Made by a program: the position numbers and the translations under genes
Shown here: positions 1 to 5,168 of the stretch, piece by piece
Position numbering within the stretch: the stretch's first letter is position 1
Layout: every line of letters begins with the position of its first letter
The notes under the pieces: generated by a model
Told to the model about the DNA's origin: nothing
Databases searched by the model: none
What the model saw: only the letters and a program-made list of their open reading frames with translations
Assembly (NCBI GenBank): GCA_031394735.1
Contig: JANMXI010000141.1
Coordinates: forward strand, 1-6,633
DNA from: TMP-86 sp031394735
GTDB taxonomy: Bacteria > Pseudomonadota > Gammaproteobacteria > Steroidobacterales > Steroidobacteraceae
Reading direction: 5' to 3'
DNA length: 6,633 nucleotides

Positions 1-1
1 C

Positions 2-133
2 GGGGGTGATAGTCACCCGATGGTGAGAATCGAGTCGCCCGTGACCGTGTCAAGCGACAACTGGCGGGGCACATGGGATTTCGAGATCAGATTGACAGGC
101 CGGAAATTGGCAGGTTACCGTTACCCCAGGTGA
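2..133 (+). CDS. 3' end of an unrecognised gene (C-terminal 43 residues)
   Basis: A reading frame is open from the window edge to a TGA at 131-133 and encodes 43 residues. The other two forward frames hit stops within the first 26 bases. The translated tail is rich in Trp, Arg and beta-type residues (for example DNWRGTWDFEIRLTGRKL, then AGYRYPR) and looks like genuine protein, but I do not recognise a family. It lies 99 bp upstream of the lipoprotein gene on the same strand, so it could be an upstream neighbour. Its stop codon falls inside the 14-bp sequence at 129-142 that is repeated in inverted form at an IS66 end. It could therefore be the end of a gene inside a mobile element, or a gene whose 3' end was reshaped by one. 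The short length limits confidence. Confidence 0.4.
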   Translation, partial: GGDSHPMVRIESPVTVSSDNWRGTWDFEIRLTGRKLAGYRYPR

Positions 134-142
134 GCAATTACC
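129..142. repeat. 14-bp inverted copy of the IS66-type terminal sequence
   Basis: GGTGAGCAATTACC here is the exact reverse complement of 4299-4312. The right-hand copy sits exactly where an IS66-family transposase gene ends. IS66 terminal repeats are known to begin with GTAA, and both copies read GTAATTGCTCACC toward the outside of the 142-4299 interval. Identity stops after about 14 bp. It may mark the inner end of a second IS66-type element lying to the left of the window, or be a chance match. Confidence 0.4.
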
Positions 143-151
143 TAGCATCTG

Positions 152-160
152 TGCTATAGA
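152..160 (+). promoter_or_regulatory. possible extended -10 promoter for the lipoprotein gene
   Basis: TGCTATAGA has the TGn extension followed by TATAGA (4 of 6 to the sigma70 -10). No good -35 lies 17 bp upstream (GAGCAA). It is about 72 bp before the lipoprotein start, a plausible 5' UTR length. This is a weak call from sequence alone. Confidence 0.22.
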
Positions 161-232
161 CTGCGGCGGGAGAGAAATCCCTTATCCGTGGCGCGCGATC
201 CGAATGTTTGTCTTTCAACGTTGAGGTGAGCC

Positions 233-3040
233 ATGAGAATCCTTGGACACGTTGTGATGGCGATGCTCGTGGGCGCAGGGCTTTCGGCGTGCGGTCCGCA
301 TTCAGACGTGACGATTGTCCCGCCGAAAGTGCCGGCTGGAGGTCGCGCCGTCGCGATTGCCGTCAGCCAGTCGGACGCAAAGCGGCTGGTGGTGGCGACG
401 GAGAGCGGCGGCCTGTTCCGCACATTCGATGGCGGCGTGAGCTTCCAGCATCTGGACGCATTTCCCACGCTCTTTGCCGTGGATGTGGTGATGGCTTCGC
501 TCGATCCCAACATCGTCATCGCCACGGCCCGCGATGACTTTGCGACGACCTCGGGCGGCGGTATCTGGCGAAGCCAGGACGGTGGCGCGTCATGGAATCG
601 TCCGGCCGGATGGCCGCCTGCGGGATGTAGTGGCCGCCCGGCGGCCGCAGGAATTTCGCACATGCCGTTGTCGCGCACGTTCTACGTGGCCACCGACTGC
701 GGACTCGCCGTCAGCAACGACAACGGGGCCAGCTTCGTCACCACGCCGATCGATCCCGCGAACCCCAAACTGTTTTCGGTGCTGGTGGTGAATCGGACCA
801 CCGGTGTGGCCGCTGATAGTCGCCGCGTGTGGTTTCTGAACAACGGCCAGTGGACACCGTCGCTTGGCGGACCAGACGCGGGCGACGTCTTCGGGTCGCA
901 CGCATTTGCCTCTCCGTGGTGGGCGGCCGACAACGTCTTCTATCACGCGGGGCGCGACAGAAAACTGTGGGTGTCCACGACAGGCGGCGGCGCGTGGCGA
1001 CTGATGCCCACGAACTGCGACATCCCTCCCAAGGAATGCGGCAATCGCGAGCCTTTTGTACGTGTGGGCCGCGGACTCGACGGCGATCCGACCCACCTCG
1101 ATGTGTACTACGGCGATGGTGTGGACCTCTGGCGGCAGGCGGTCACCACGGTGGTTCCTGGCGGGAACGTCGGTGATTGGCGGCAGCTCAAGAGCGATCA
1201 CTCCGATCCCGCTGACCTCGCATTCACGCCGGGGAATACCGAACCGTTGATGCTGGCCACGGACGGCGGCGTGCATCTGACGAAGGACCAGGGCAAACAG
1301 TGGACGCTGACCGGCAGCAACGTCGGTGGATTTGTCGCGCTGCAGGTGGGCGAGATGACGGGACGACAAGTCGGCGGAAGTTCGCCGCATCTCGATCTCT
1401 ACTACGGCACGCAGGACAACCAAATCAAAGGCTCGAGCGATGGCGGCGCCACATGGAATGGATCGCAGGGTGGCGAAGGCGCATTCCTGCAGGTCGACTC
1501 TGCGAATCCCGCGATGGTGGATGGCCGGGTGACGGGCAGGTCCTGCGGAGCCTGCCGGCTGTTTGATGTGCCGCCACATCTTGGTCAGGATGACCCCGGA
1601 CTGTTCCGCAATGCGCCAAGTGGCAGCACTAATAATCCCGACGCACACGCACCGTTCCAACTCATTGGCGACAACTTCCTGCAGCCGCTCAAGCTGCCGC
1701 CGAACTCCGAATACTGGCTGACGGGTAATCGTGGAGCGAACTGGGCGCAAGCATTCACCACGCCGGGTACACACGTCGGCCGCATTCTTTTTTCAGGCGA
1801 TCTCGCGAATCCGGTGACGTATGTGGCGCTAGAGAAAGGGTCGGGCGCCAAACTCATCCGGGCGAGCGCCGTCTCTGGTACCCCGGTGGTGACTGCCGCT
1901 GATCAGATCGGCATGGGCACCATCGGCCTGCTGCGTACCGGGCAGGCTCGCTATGCCGTGGTTGGCGTCGATCCGAAGGAGCCGAACCATCTGCTGGCGC
2001 ACGACATCTTTTCCGGCACGAAGGCATCGCGCGACGGCGGCGTGAACTGGTTTGCGCTTCCCGCGCTAGACGCCGCGGTCACCGACACCGGCAAATTCAC
2101 AGCGGCGATGAATGCCGCGCCGTTTGTGACGACGATTGCGTGGGATCCGACCAACTCGTGCCACATCCTCGTCGGCACCATGCAGAACGGTGTGATTCGA
2201 TCGGCCGATGGCGGTCTGACGTGGGCACAGGTGCCTGGTTCGAAGAACGCGACCATCGTGACCTCGTTCTTTTTTCCGCCCACCGGTCCCATCTGGATGT
2301 CAACCTACGGCCGCGGATTGTGGCAGGTGATGTCGAGTCGCACGCCACCGGCATCAGGACGATGCGAGTTTCCGCAGCCACCAGGCCCGGCCACGCAACC
2401 GAATTCACCCGTGGTGATCATGCGAACCGGCGGCACTCCGCGCACGTTCATCGGTTTGCAGGACGAGGCTGTGTGCCTCACGTGTACCGTGCTGCTCGTG
2501 CACGATGGGTGGATTACGGATATTGACGGAGATGACAGCGTGCGGACGGTGTCGACATCCGGCGGCTATGTCGAGCAGCGTGGACGGAACGGTCGGGAAG
2601 CATCGGCGACCGTTGAAAACAACGTGCGCGAAGTTGAAAGCGACGGCCTGCGGCGTCGTGTCGGAGGAGGCGCCGCAGATCAGCGGCGTGTCCGCGGCCT
2701 GATCCTCGATGGCAAGCGACTCGTGGCCTACATCGCGGGCAGCGCTCCGCCGGCCATTGCGCCACTGAGAAAGCCGGCGGTGTTCGTGAAAACGATGCCG
2801 GACGACAACGTGCAGATACTCGGATTTCAGTTTCTGCCCGGCACGGGCGAACGTGGCGTGACGCTGACGATCGAGGGCGAGACCGTCGCGACGAACGCGC
2901 CTGTGACTGCGGATGAAAAGTTCGAGGTGCGTGTCCGTGTGCGACGCCCGCCGGGGTGGGTGCTGGTAAGCGCGGTACAGCGAGATGGCTTGCGGACGAC
3001 GATTGCGACGACGAACCTGCAGGTAGTGGATGACAAATGA
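233..3040 (+). CDS. Asp-box (BNR/sortilin-like) beta-propeller lipoprotein
   Basis: This 935-residue protein begins with a lipoprotein signal peptide: a short hydrophobic core and the lipobox LSAC with Cys20. It should be lipid-anchored in the envelope. The start is supported by a GAGG Shine-Dalgarno motif 6 bp upstream. Asp-box motifs (S/T-x-D-x-G-x-x-W/F) recur near residues 63-71, 113-121, 160-168, 350-357, 401-408, 598-606 and 656-664, with a degenerate one near 248-256. The motif TYGRGLWQ at 691-698 is typical of the end of such propellers. These features point to one or two six- to ten-bladed propellers like glycosyl hydrolase-type or sortilin-like exo-repeat proteins. The sialidase catalytic signature is not evident, so a binding role is as likely as catalysis. 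Residues 700-935 form a separate tail with a CLTC pair (748-751) and Arg-rich beta segments, of unknown fold. The stop overlaps a small downstream ORF. The substrate is unknown. Confidence 0.9.
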   Translation: MRILGHVVMAMLVGAGLSACGPHSDVTIVPPKVPAGGRAVAIAVSQSDAKRLVVATESGGLFRTFDGGVSFQHLDAFPTLFAVDVVMASLDPNIVIATARDDFATTSGGGIWRSQDGGASWNRPAGWPPAGCSGRPAAAGISHMPLSRTFYVATDCGLAVSNDNGASFVTTPIDPANPKLFSVLVVNRTTGVAADSRRVWFLNNGQWTPSLGGPDAGDVFGSHAFASPWWAADNVFYHAGRDRKLWVSTTGGGAWRLMPTNCDIPPKECGNREPFVRVGRGLDGDPTHLDVYYGDGVDLWRQAVTTVVPGGNVGDWRQLKSDHSDPADLAFTPGNTEPLMLATDGGVHLTKDQGKQWTLTGSNVGGFVALQVGEMTGRQVGGSSPHLDLYYGTQDNQIKGSSDGGATWNGSQGGEGAFLQVDSANPAMVDGRVTGRSCGACRLFDVPPHLGQDDPGLFRNAPSGSTNNPDAHAPFQLIGDNFLQPLKLPPNSEYWLTGNRGANWAQAFTTPGTHVGRILFSGDLANPVTYVALEKGSGAKLIRASAVSGTPVVTAADQIGMGTIGLLRTGQARYAVVGVDPKEPNHLLAHDIFSGTKASRDGGVNWFALPALDAAVTDTGKFTAAMNAAPFVTTIAWDPTNSCHILVGTMQNGVIRSADGGLTWAQVPGSKNATIVTSFFFPPTGPIWMSTYGRGLWQVMSSRTPPASGRCEFPQPPGPATQPNSPVVIMRTGGTPRTFIGLQDEAVCLTCTVLLVHDGWITDIDGDDSVRTVSTSGGYVEQRGRNGREASATVENNVREVESDGLRRRVGGGAADQRRVRGLILDGKRLVAYIAGSAPPAIAPLRKPAVFVKTMPDDNVQILGFQFLPGTGERGVTLTIEGETVATNAPVTADEKFEVRVRVRRPPGWVLVSAVQRDGLRTTIATTNLQVVDDK

Positions 3041-3180
3041 AGGCGCAGCGCGCGTACCTCTACAAGGACATTGCAGCGCTGGAGCGGCTGGTGGCAACGC
3101 TGCTGACGCACCTTGAGCGCGCCATTGAACCCGCTGTCACCGACCAGGACCGCGCCCGCTTCCCGCCCCCCTCCGACTGA
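3037..3180 (+). CDS. small 47-residue ORF coupled to the lipoprotein gene
   Basis: The ATG at 3037 overlaps the lipoprotein stop (ATGA at 3037-3040), the classic arrangement for translational coupling. It encodes 47 residues beginning MKAQRAYLYKDIAALERLV and ending in a Pro-rich RFPPPSD. The middle section (about residues 8-33) would form an amphipathic helix with regularly spaced Leu and Ala. There is no signal peptide and no family I recognise. Sequence resembling an outer-membrane protein starts right after its stop, so the ORF could be the intact N-terminal part of a longer gene truncated at a junction near 3178. It may also be a genuine small partner of the lipoprotein. Confidence 0.45.
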   Translation: MKAQRAYLYKDIAALERLVATLLTHLERAIEPAVTDQDRARFPPPSD

Positions 3181-3319
3181 GATCAATTCGATCACCAATA
3201 ACCGCTGGGGCGGCGTGGTCGGCGTCGGCGCCGAGTGGGCGGTTGGCGGCGGCTGGACCTTGAAGTCCGAGGCCCTCTACATGGGTCGGAAGGCCCAACG
3301 GCGTAAAACTGCACGGTAG
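3179..3319 (+). pseudogene. fragment of an outer-membrane beta-barrel protein
   Basis: A frame from 3179 to the TAG at 3317-3319 contains TNNRWGGVVGVGAEWAV followed by GGGWTLKSEALYMG. Alternating Gly, aromatic and hydrophobic residues with 'VGVGAEW' and 'W-LKSEALY' are characteristic of the antiparallel strands of Omp25/OmpA-type beta-barrel proteins of alphaproteobacteria. Only about 30 residues (two strands) are recognisable. The last ten residues (RKAQRRKTAR) no longer resemble a barrel. There is no start codon or signal peptide in this frame. I read it as a remnant left by recombination, just upstream of the repeat cluster. Confidence 0.5.
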
Positions 3320-3320
3320 C

Positions 3321-3461
3321 GTATTGCACGCAATGTCATGGGGTCGGACTGGCAGCGTGCAGCACCGCGTCTTGCCGATACGATTAACCTCCGCTGCATG
3401 TATTGCACGCAACGTCATCCCCTGCGTTAGACCCCCATTTGCTGCGTGCAATACGGCGTCT
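3321..3461. repeat. diverged duplicated palindromic element
   Basis: GTATTGCACGCAATGTCAT (3321-3339) recurs with one mismatch at 3400-3418. Each copy is followed by an inverted arm: a degenerate GCGTGCAGCAC at 3355-3365 and TGCGTGCAATAC at 3443-3454. The second pair is a perfect 12-bp inverted repeat (3400-3411 with 3443-3454). The stretch after the inverted arm is also shared (3352-3372 and 3441-3461 match at 17 of 21). Thus there are two copies of one roughly 50-60 bp stem-loop unit, about 80-89 bp apart. It resembles a REP-like or mini-transposon repeat; there is no T-run to support an intrinsic terminator. No gene is seen between 3320 and 3509. Confidence 0.7.
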
Positions 3462-3480
3462 CAATAACCGATCCTGCGTC

Positions 3481-3508
3481 CATTGGATAACGTTCATTGG
3501 ATAACGTT
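3481..3508. repeat. exact 14-bp tandem repeat
   Basis: CATTGGATAACGTT occurs twice head to tail without a gap (3481-3494 and 3495-3508). Each copy ends in the palindrome AACGTT and is followed by C, giving a GTTC tetranucleotide at 3492-3495 and 3506-3509. The second GTTC directly abuts the IS91-like hairpin. Confidence 0.9.
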
Positions 3509-3574
3509 CTTTACGCCATCCCTGGCGCGACAGCGGCCTGCGAGGCGCAGGCCTTGAAGGGATGGCGTAAAGAA
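3507..3574 (-). repeat. nested hairpin, candidate origin end (oriIS) of an IS91-like element
   Basis: A perfect 16-bp inverted repeat pairs 3507-3522 (TTCTTTACGCCATCCC) with 3559-3574. Inside it sits a second perfect 8-bp stem, GGCCTGCG (3535-3542) with CGCAGGCC (3546-3553), around a 3-nt loop. It lies downstream of the IS91-like transposase fragment, where the origin end is expected. On the minus strand it abuts GAAC (GTTC at 3506-3509), one of the known IS91 target tetranucleotides. Confidence 0.55.
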
Positions 3575-4138
3575 GCGCATTGAACTGAGCCGCGGGCCGC
3601 CGGCGCGGTCTATGGGGATTGCTTCAGCGTCGCTGCCCCAAGTCGGTCGCAGATGGGCTGGTGCGGTGTTTCTGGCGTGGCTGCGGCAGGTGGTGACAAG
3701 GACTTTGGGGTGTTGGCGGCGATGGGGCCGGGCATGGCGCCCGTCCTGGGGCCCCGTACCCGCGTGCGGGATGACGCGATTGCAGCCAGTTCAGCACGCC
3801 GGGCACGCCGGGGGCATGCCGGCGTGCATCGGACGGTGGCGGCCGGCAACTGAGGTGCCGCATCATGATGTGTTGGCCCAGACGGGACGGGTACTGCGGC
3901 CGACCGTGGCGGGCAGGATCTCGATGCGCCGCATGGCTCTATCCGAGCAGACCGGGCAGACACGGAGCGAGCGCCCGGTCAGGGCTTGGTAGCGGTCGTG
4001 CGGGTCGGCCAGCAGGACGAGCACCGGCGGTGGCGGTGGCGCGGCGTCGAGGAGTTGGCGGCAGCGGGCCAGTTTGGCCTGGCGGCCACGGTTGCCGAGC
4101 AATCCATGGCCTTGTCGTAACCTTCGTGCCAAAAGTGC
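3510..4138 (-). mobile_element. remnant of an IS91-family (rolling-circle) insertion sequence
   Basis: On the minus strand this holds the transposase C-terminus (stop at 3863), then about 290 bp without a convincing gene (3575-3862), then the nested hairpin abutting GAAC. The amino-terminal HUH nuclease part and the terIS end are missing, so the element is 5'-truncated near 4138 and cannot move on its own. The left boundary rests on the GAAC junction. The right boundary is approximate because the transposase similarity simply fades there. Confidence 0.55.
3863..4132 (-). pseudogene. IS91-family transposase, C-terminal fragment
   Basis: The frame encodes about 89 residues. HGLLGNRGRQAKLARCRQLL matches the segment 'R-I-R-H-Y-G-L-L-(A/G)-N-R' plus basic helix that follows the catalytic region in IS91-type Y2 transposases. 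It is followed by a Pro-rich linker and then RYQALTGRSLRVCPVC, the usual C-terminal 'LTG...CPxC' zinc-type motif, and the stop. The catalytic HUH and tyrosine motifs would lie upstream and are absent. At its start RLRQGH replaces the expected RIRHY, suggesting a junction or decay at about 4110-4138. No proper start codon supports expression (only TTG is available). Family assignment is from motif memory, without a database search. Confidence 0.6.
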
Positions 4139-4299
4139 CGATCTGAAAACCGTTCAATTTCAATAGTCTATGATGCATACGGTATAGCAACATGTTGATT
4201 TCGATAACAATTCAACTTTTCATTTTTATATCAGATCATTGTTGGTGATGTGGCCAGGACGCAGCAGGCTCGATGCGTATTGCGCCAGGTCAAACGAGG
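4139..4299. other. AT-rich intergenic segment without a gene
   Basis: From about 4141 to 4240 the base composition drops sharply compared with the surrounding GC-rich DNA. It contains short imperfect inverted repeats such as GTTGATTT (4194-4201) against AATTCAAC (4209-4216), and a TATGAT box at 4169-4174 without a matching -35. Positions 4241-4299 return to ordinary composition. I see no gene. It may be a leftover element end or regulatory DNA. Confidence 0.4.
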
Positions 4300-4312
4300 G
4301 TAATTGCTCACC
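4299..4312. repeat. IS66-family terminal inverted repeat (right end)
   Basis: GTAATTGCTCACC starting at 4300 begins with the GTAA typical of IS66-family termini. It contains the tnpC stop codon (4308-4310 on the minus strand), so the element boundary is at 4300. The inverted copy is at 129-142. Confidence 0.6.
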
Positions 4313-4546
4313 CTACCCCGGCGAAGACGTTCGCGGGCCGCTTGGCTGACAGCACAAACCGGACGGTATCCAGAACCGAAGCGCCATTCGCCTTCGCGGT
4401 GCTGACGACGGAACGGAATGCGGCATAGGTTTCCGCCCCCCATTCGCAACGGAACCCATTCGTCACCTTTCGGAAGATCACGCTGGGCCGGAGATGCCGC
4501 TCAGAGACGTTGTTCGTATAGGGCACGGCGCGATTGCTCATGAATA
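4308..4546 (-). pseudogene. tnpC: IS66-family transposase (TnpC), C-terminal fragment
   Basis: About 79 codons remain. The sequence FMSNRAVPYTNNVSERHLRP contains the IS66 'YTNN-x-x-ER-LRP' motif, whose Glu is the last residue of the DDE catalytic triad. IFRKVTNGFRCEWGAE and the FRSVVSTAKANGASVLDTVR helix follow, as in the normal C-terminus of these roughly 500-residue transposases. The frame ends in FAGVG with its stop inside the terminal repeat. Upstream of Phe (4542-4544) the reading no longer resembles IS66, and IS21-type terminal repeats begin within a few bases. I infer that the gene was interrupted by an IS21 insertion near 4546/4547. The catalytic Asp residues are not in this window. 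Confidence 0.8.
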
Positions 4547-4550
4547 TGGC

Positions 4551-4647
4551 GCGACAATTACGATGAGCGGCGCGCGTCAACTGGGATGAGCGCCTGCGGT
4601 CGCTATTCATTCCGCTTGTTGCCGCGCGGCGTCAACCGGAATGATGA
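4551..4647. repeat. three IS21-type terminal direct repeats
   Basis: GCGACAATTACGATGAGCG (4551-4569), GCGTCAACTGGGATGAGCG (4574-4592) and GCGTCAACCGGAATGATGA (4629-4647) align without gaps, with 15 of 19 or fewer identical positions depending on the pair. Copies start 23 and 55 bp apart. Such repeated sites at the ends of IS21-family elements bind the IstA transposase. Confidence 0.55.
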
Positions 4648-4650
4648 CTA

Positions 4651-4962
4651 TCAATCCCTGCCAAAGCCTCTTGGTGGCTCGACGGCCCCAAGGTCGGCGA
4701 GGTCGATATCGCAGATGGCCTGCAGGGCATCTGCTGTCGCGCTGTCGCGTAGATTGTCCGGCAATGTTTCAAACCACGCGGCATATTCGGCCTGTAGATC
4801 GGTCAGTTCCGCGACGGCGTCGCGCCAGCGCTGTGCGCGGCTACGATGATCGACCGTGCGGCGCGAGCGGATTGCGGGCTTTCCCGCCGCTCGCGTCACC
4901 CGGCAGCGGGCCTGGCGTTCGGCGTCCGTCATGGCTCTGTCGCCGATCGATTTACGCGGCAT
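4651..4962 (-). CDS. 103-residue basic/helical protein, passenger of the IS21-type element
   Basis: The ORF starts at ATG 4962 with a GGGAG-type ribosome site about 7 bp upstream and is complete. Residues 1-45 are strongly basic and include MTDAERQARCRVTRAAGKP, a sequence style seen in small mobile-element-associated proteins. Residues 45-90 are predicted helical and acidic (AQRWRDAVAELTDLQAEYA), and the end is EPPRGFGRD. I recall similar roughly 100-residue hypothetical proteins beside IS21 istB genes, but no function is established. Its position, between istB and the terminal repeats, suggests it is carried inside the element and may help regulate or assist transposition. The basic N-terminus would suit nucleic-acid binding; that is inference. 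The reading frame is undamaged, unlike its neighbours. Confidence 0.75.
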   Translation of the reverse strand: MPRKSIGDRAMTDAERQARCRVTRAAGKPAIRSRRTVDHRSRAQRWRDAVAELTDLQAEYAAWFETLPDNLRDSATADALQAICDIDLADLGAVEPPRGFGRD

Positions 4963-5035
4963 GCTCCACTCCCAATCGTGACGTCACGATACCCATGGCG
5001 TTGGAACGACGGTTTGCCTCGGTGTCGGCGCTCAT
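4952..5035 (-). CDS. possible 27-residue bridging ORF between istB and the passenger gene
   Basis: An ATG overlaps the istB stop (ATGA at 5035-5032) and opens a 27-codon frame beginning MSADTEANRRSN. It ends at TAA 4952-4954, 11 bp past the start of the 103-residue gene. Its main interest is that it could carry ribosomes from istB to the passenger gene. The peptide itself resembles nothing I know, and it may be fortuitous. Confidence 0.25.
   Translation of the reverse strand: MSADTEANRRSNAMGIVTSRLGVEHAA
4975..4990. promoter_or_regulatory. perfect 16-bp palindrome upstream of the passenger gene, candidate operator
   Basis: ATCGTGACGTCACGAT is a perfect palindrome centred about 20 bp upstream of the 103-residue gene start. 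It overlaps the spacer between istB and that gene. Its symmetry and position suit a dimeric regulator site; no regulator is identified. Confidence 0.4.
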
Positions 5036-5157
5036 TGGCCCGCCCGCTTTGTCTCGGCCGATTTGCGCCGGTAGCTGTCCGTGTTCATTTCCAGGATGAT
5101 GGAGTGATGCACGAGGCGGTCGATCGCGGCGACGGTCATGGCGGGATCACCGACCAT
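5032..5157 (-). pseudogene. istB: IS21-family helper ATPase IstB, C-terminal fragment
   Basis: About 40 residues are left. GDPAMTVAAIDRLVHHS followed by IILEMNTDSYRRKSA is the conserved C-terminus of IstB-like AAA+ ATPases ('FGD-x-x-MT-x-A-x-(I/L)-DRL-x-HH ... E-x-N-x-(E/D)-S-(Y/W)-R'). The frame ends at TGA 5032-5034. Walker A and B motifs and the rest of the roughly 250-residue protein would lie at higher coordinates, but there the frame reads into unrelated sequence from about 5155. The gene is therefore cut by the adjacent recombinase operon. IstB normally assists the IstA transposase in target choice; this copy cannot be functional here. Confidence 0.8.
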
Positions 5158-5168
5158 CACATGATGCC

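Larger units (their letters stand above)
4547..5157 (-). mobile_element. remnant of an IS21-family insertion sequence (istB side)
   Basis: Reading on the minus strand, the segment runs from the C-terminus of istB (stop 5032) through a 103-residue passenger gene (4962-4651) to three direct repeats (4551-4647) and an end with TG near 4547. IS21 elements carry multiple terminal repeats and TG...CA ends, which fits. The istA gene and most of istB are missing; the break near 5155 coincides with the start of the serine recombinase operon. The outer end disrupts an IS66 tnpC gene. Confidence 0.6.

Noticed and set aside
3..19. Short hairpin GGGTGA-TAG-TCACCC at the window edge
   Set aside because: A 6-bp stem inside a likely coding frame is expected by chance; no function can be supported.
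92..120. TTGACA (92-97) as a -35 for the lipoprotein gene
   Set aside because: The hexamer is perfect but at 16-18 bp spacing only TTACCG-type sequences are found (about 3 of 6), and it lies inside the probable coding frame 2-133.
590..1774. 394-codon open frame on the minus strand opposite the lipoprotein gene
   Set aside because: It is Arg/Ala/His-rich with no recognisable domain and mirrors a well-supported gene in GC-rich DNA, so it is an antisense shadow.
3292..3432. Integron attC-like boxes GCCCAAC (3292-3298) and GTTAGAC (3426-3432)
   Set aside because: They fit the loose consensus ends and length limit, but the intervening arms do not pair as an attC does, and no integrase or cassette pattern is visible.
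3400..3454. Rho-independent terminator for the lipoprotein operon
   Set aside because: The 12-bp stem has a 31-nt loop and no T-run; it belongs to the duplicated palindrome.
3612..3992. 126-codon plus-strand frame in the IS91 remnant
   Set aside because: Its composition is Trp/Arg-rich and unlike protein; its right part (3863-3992) lies opposite the IS91 transposase tail and the rest covers the non-coding stretch below it.
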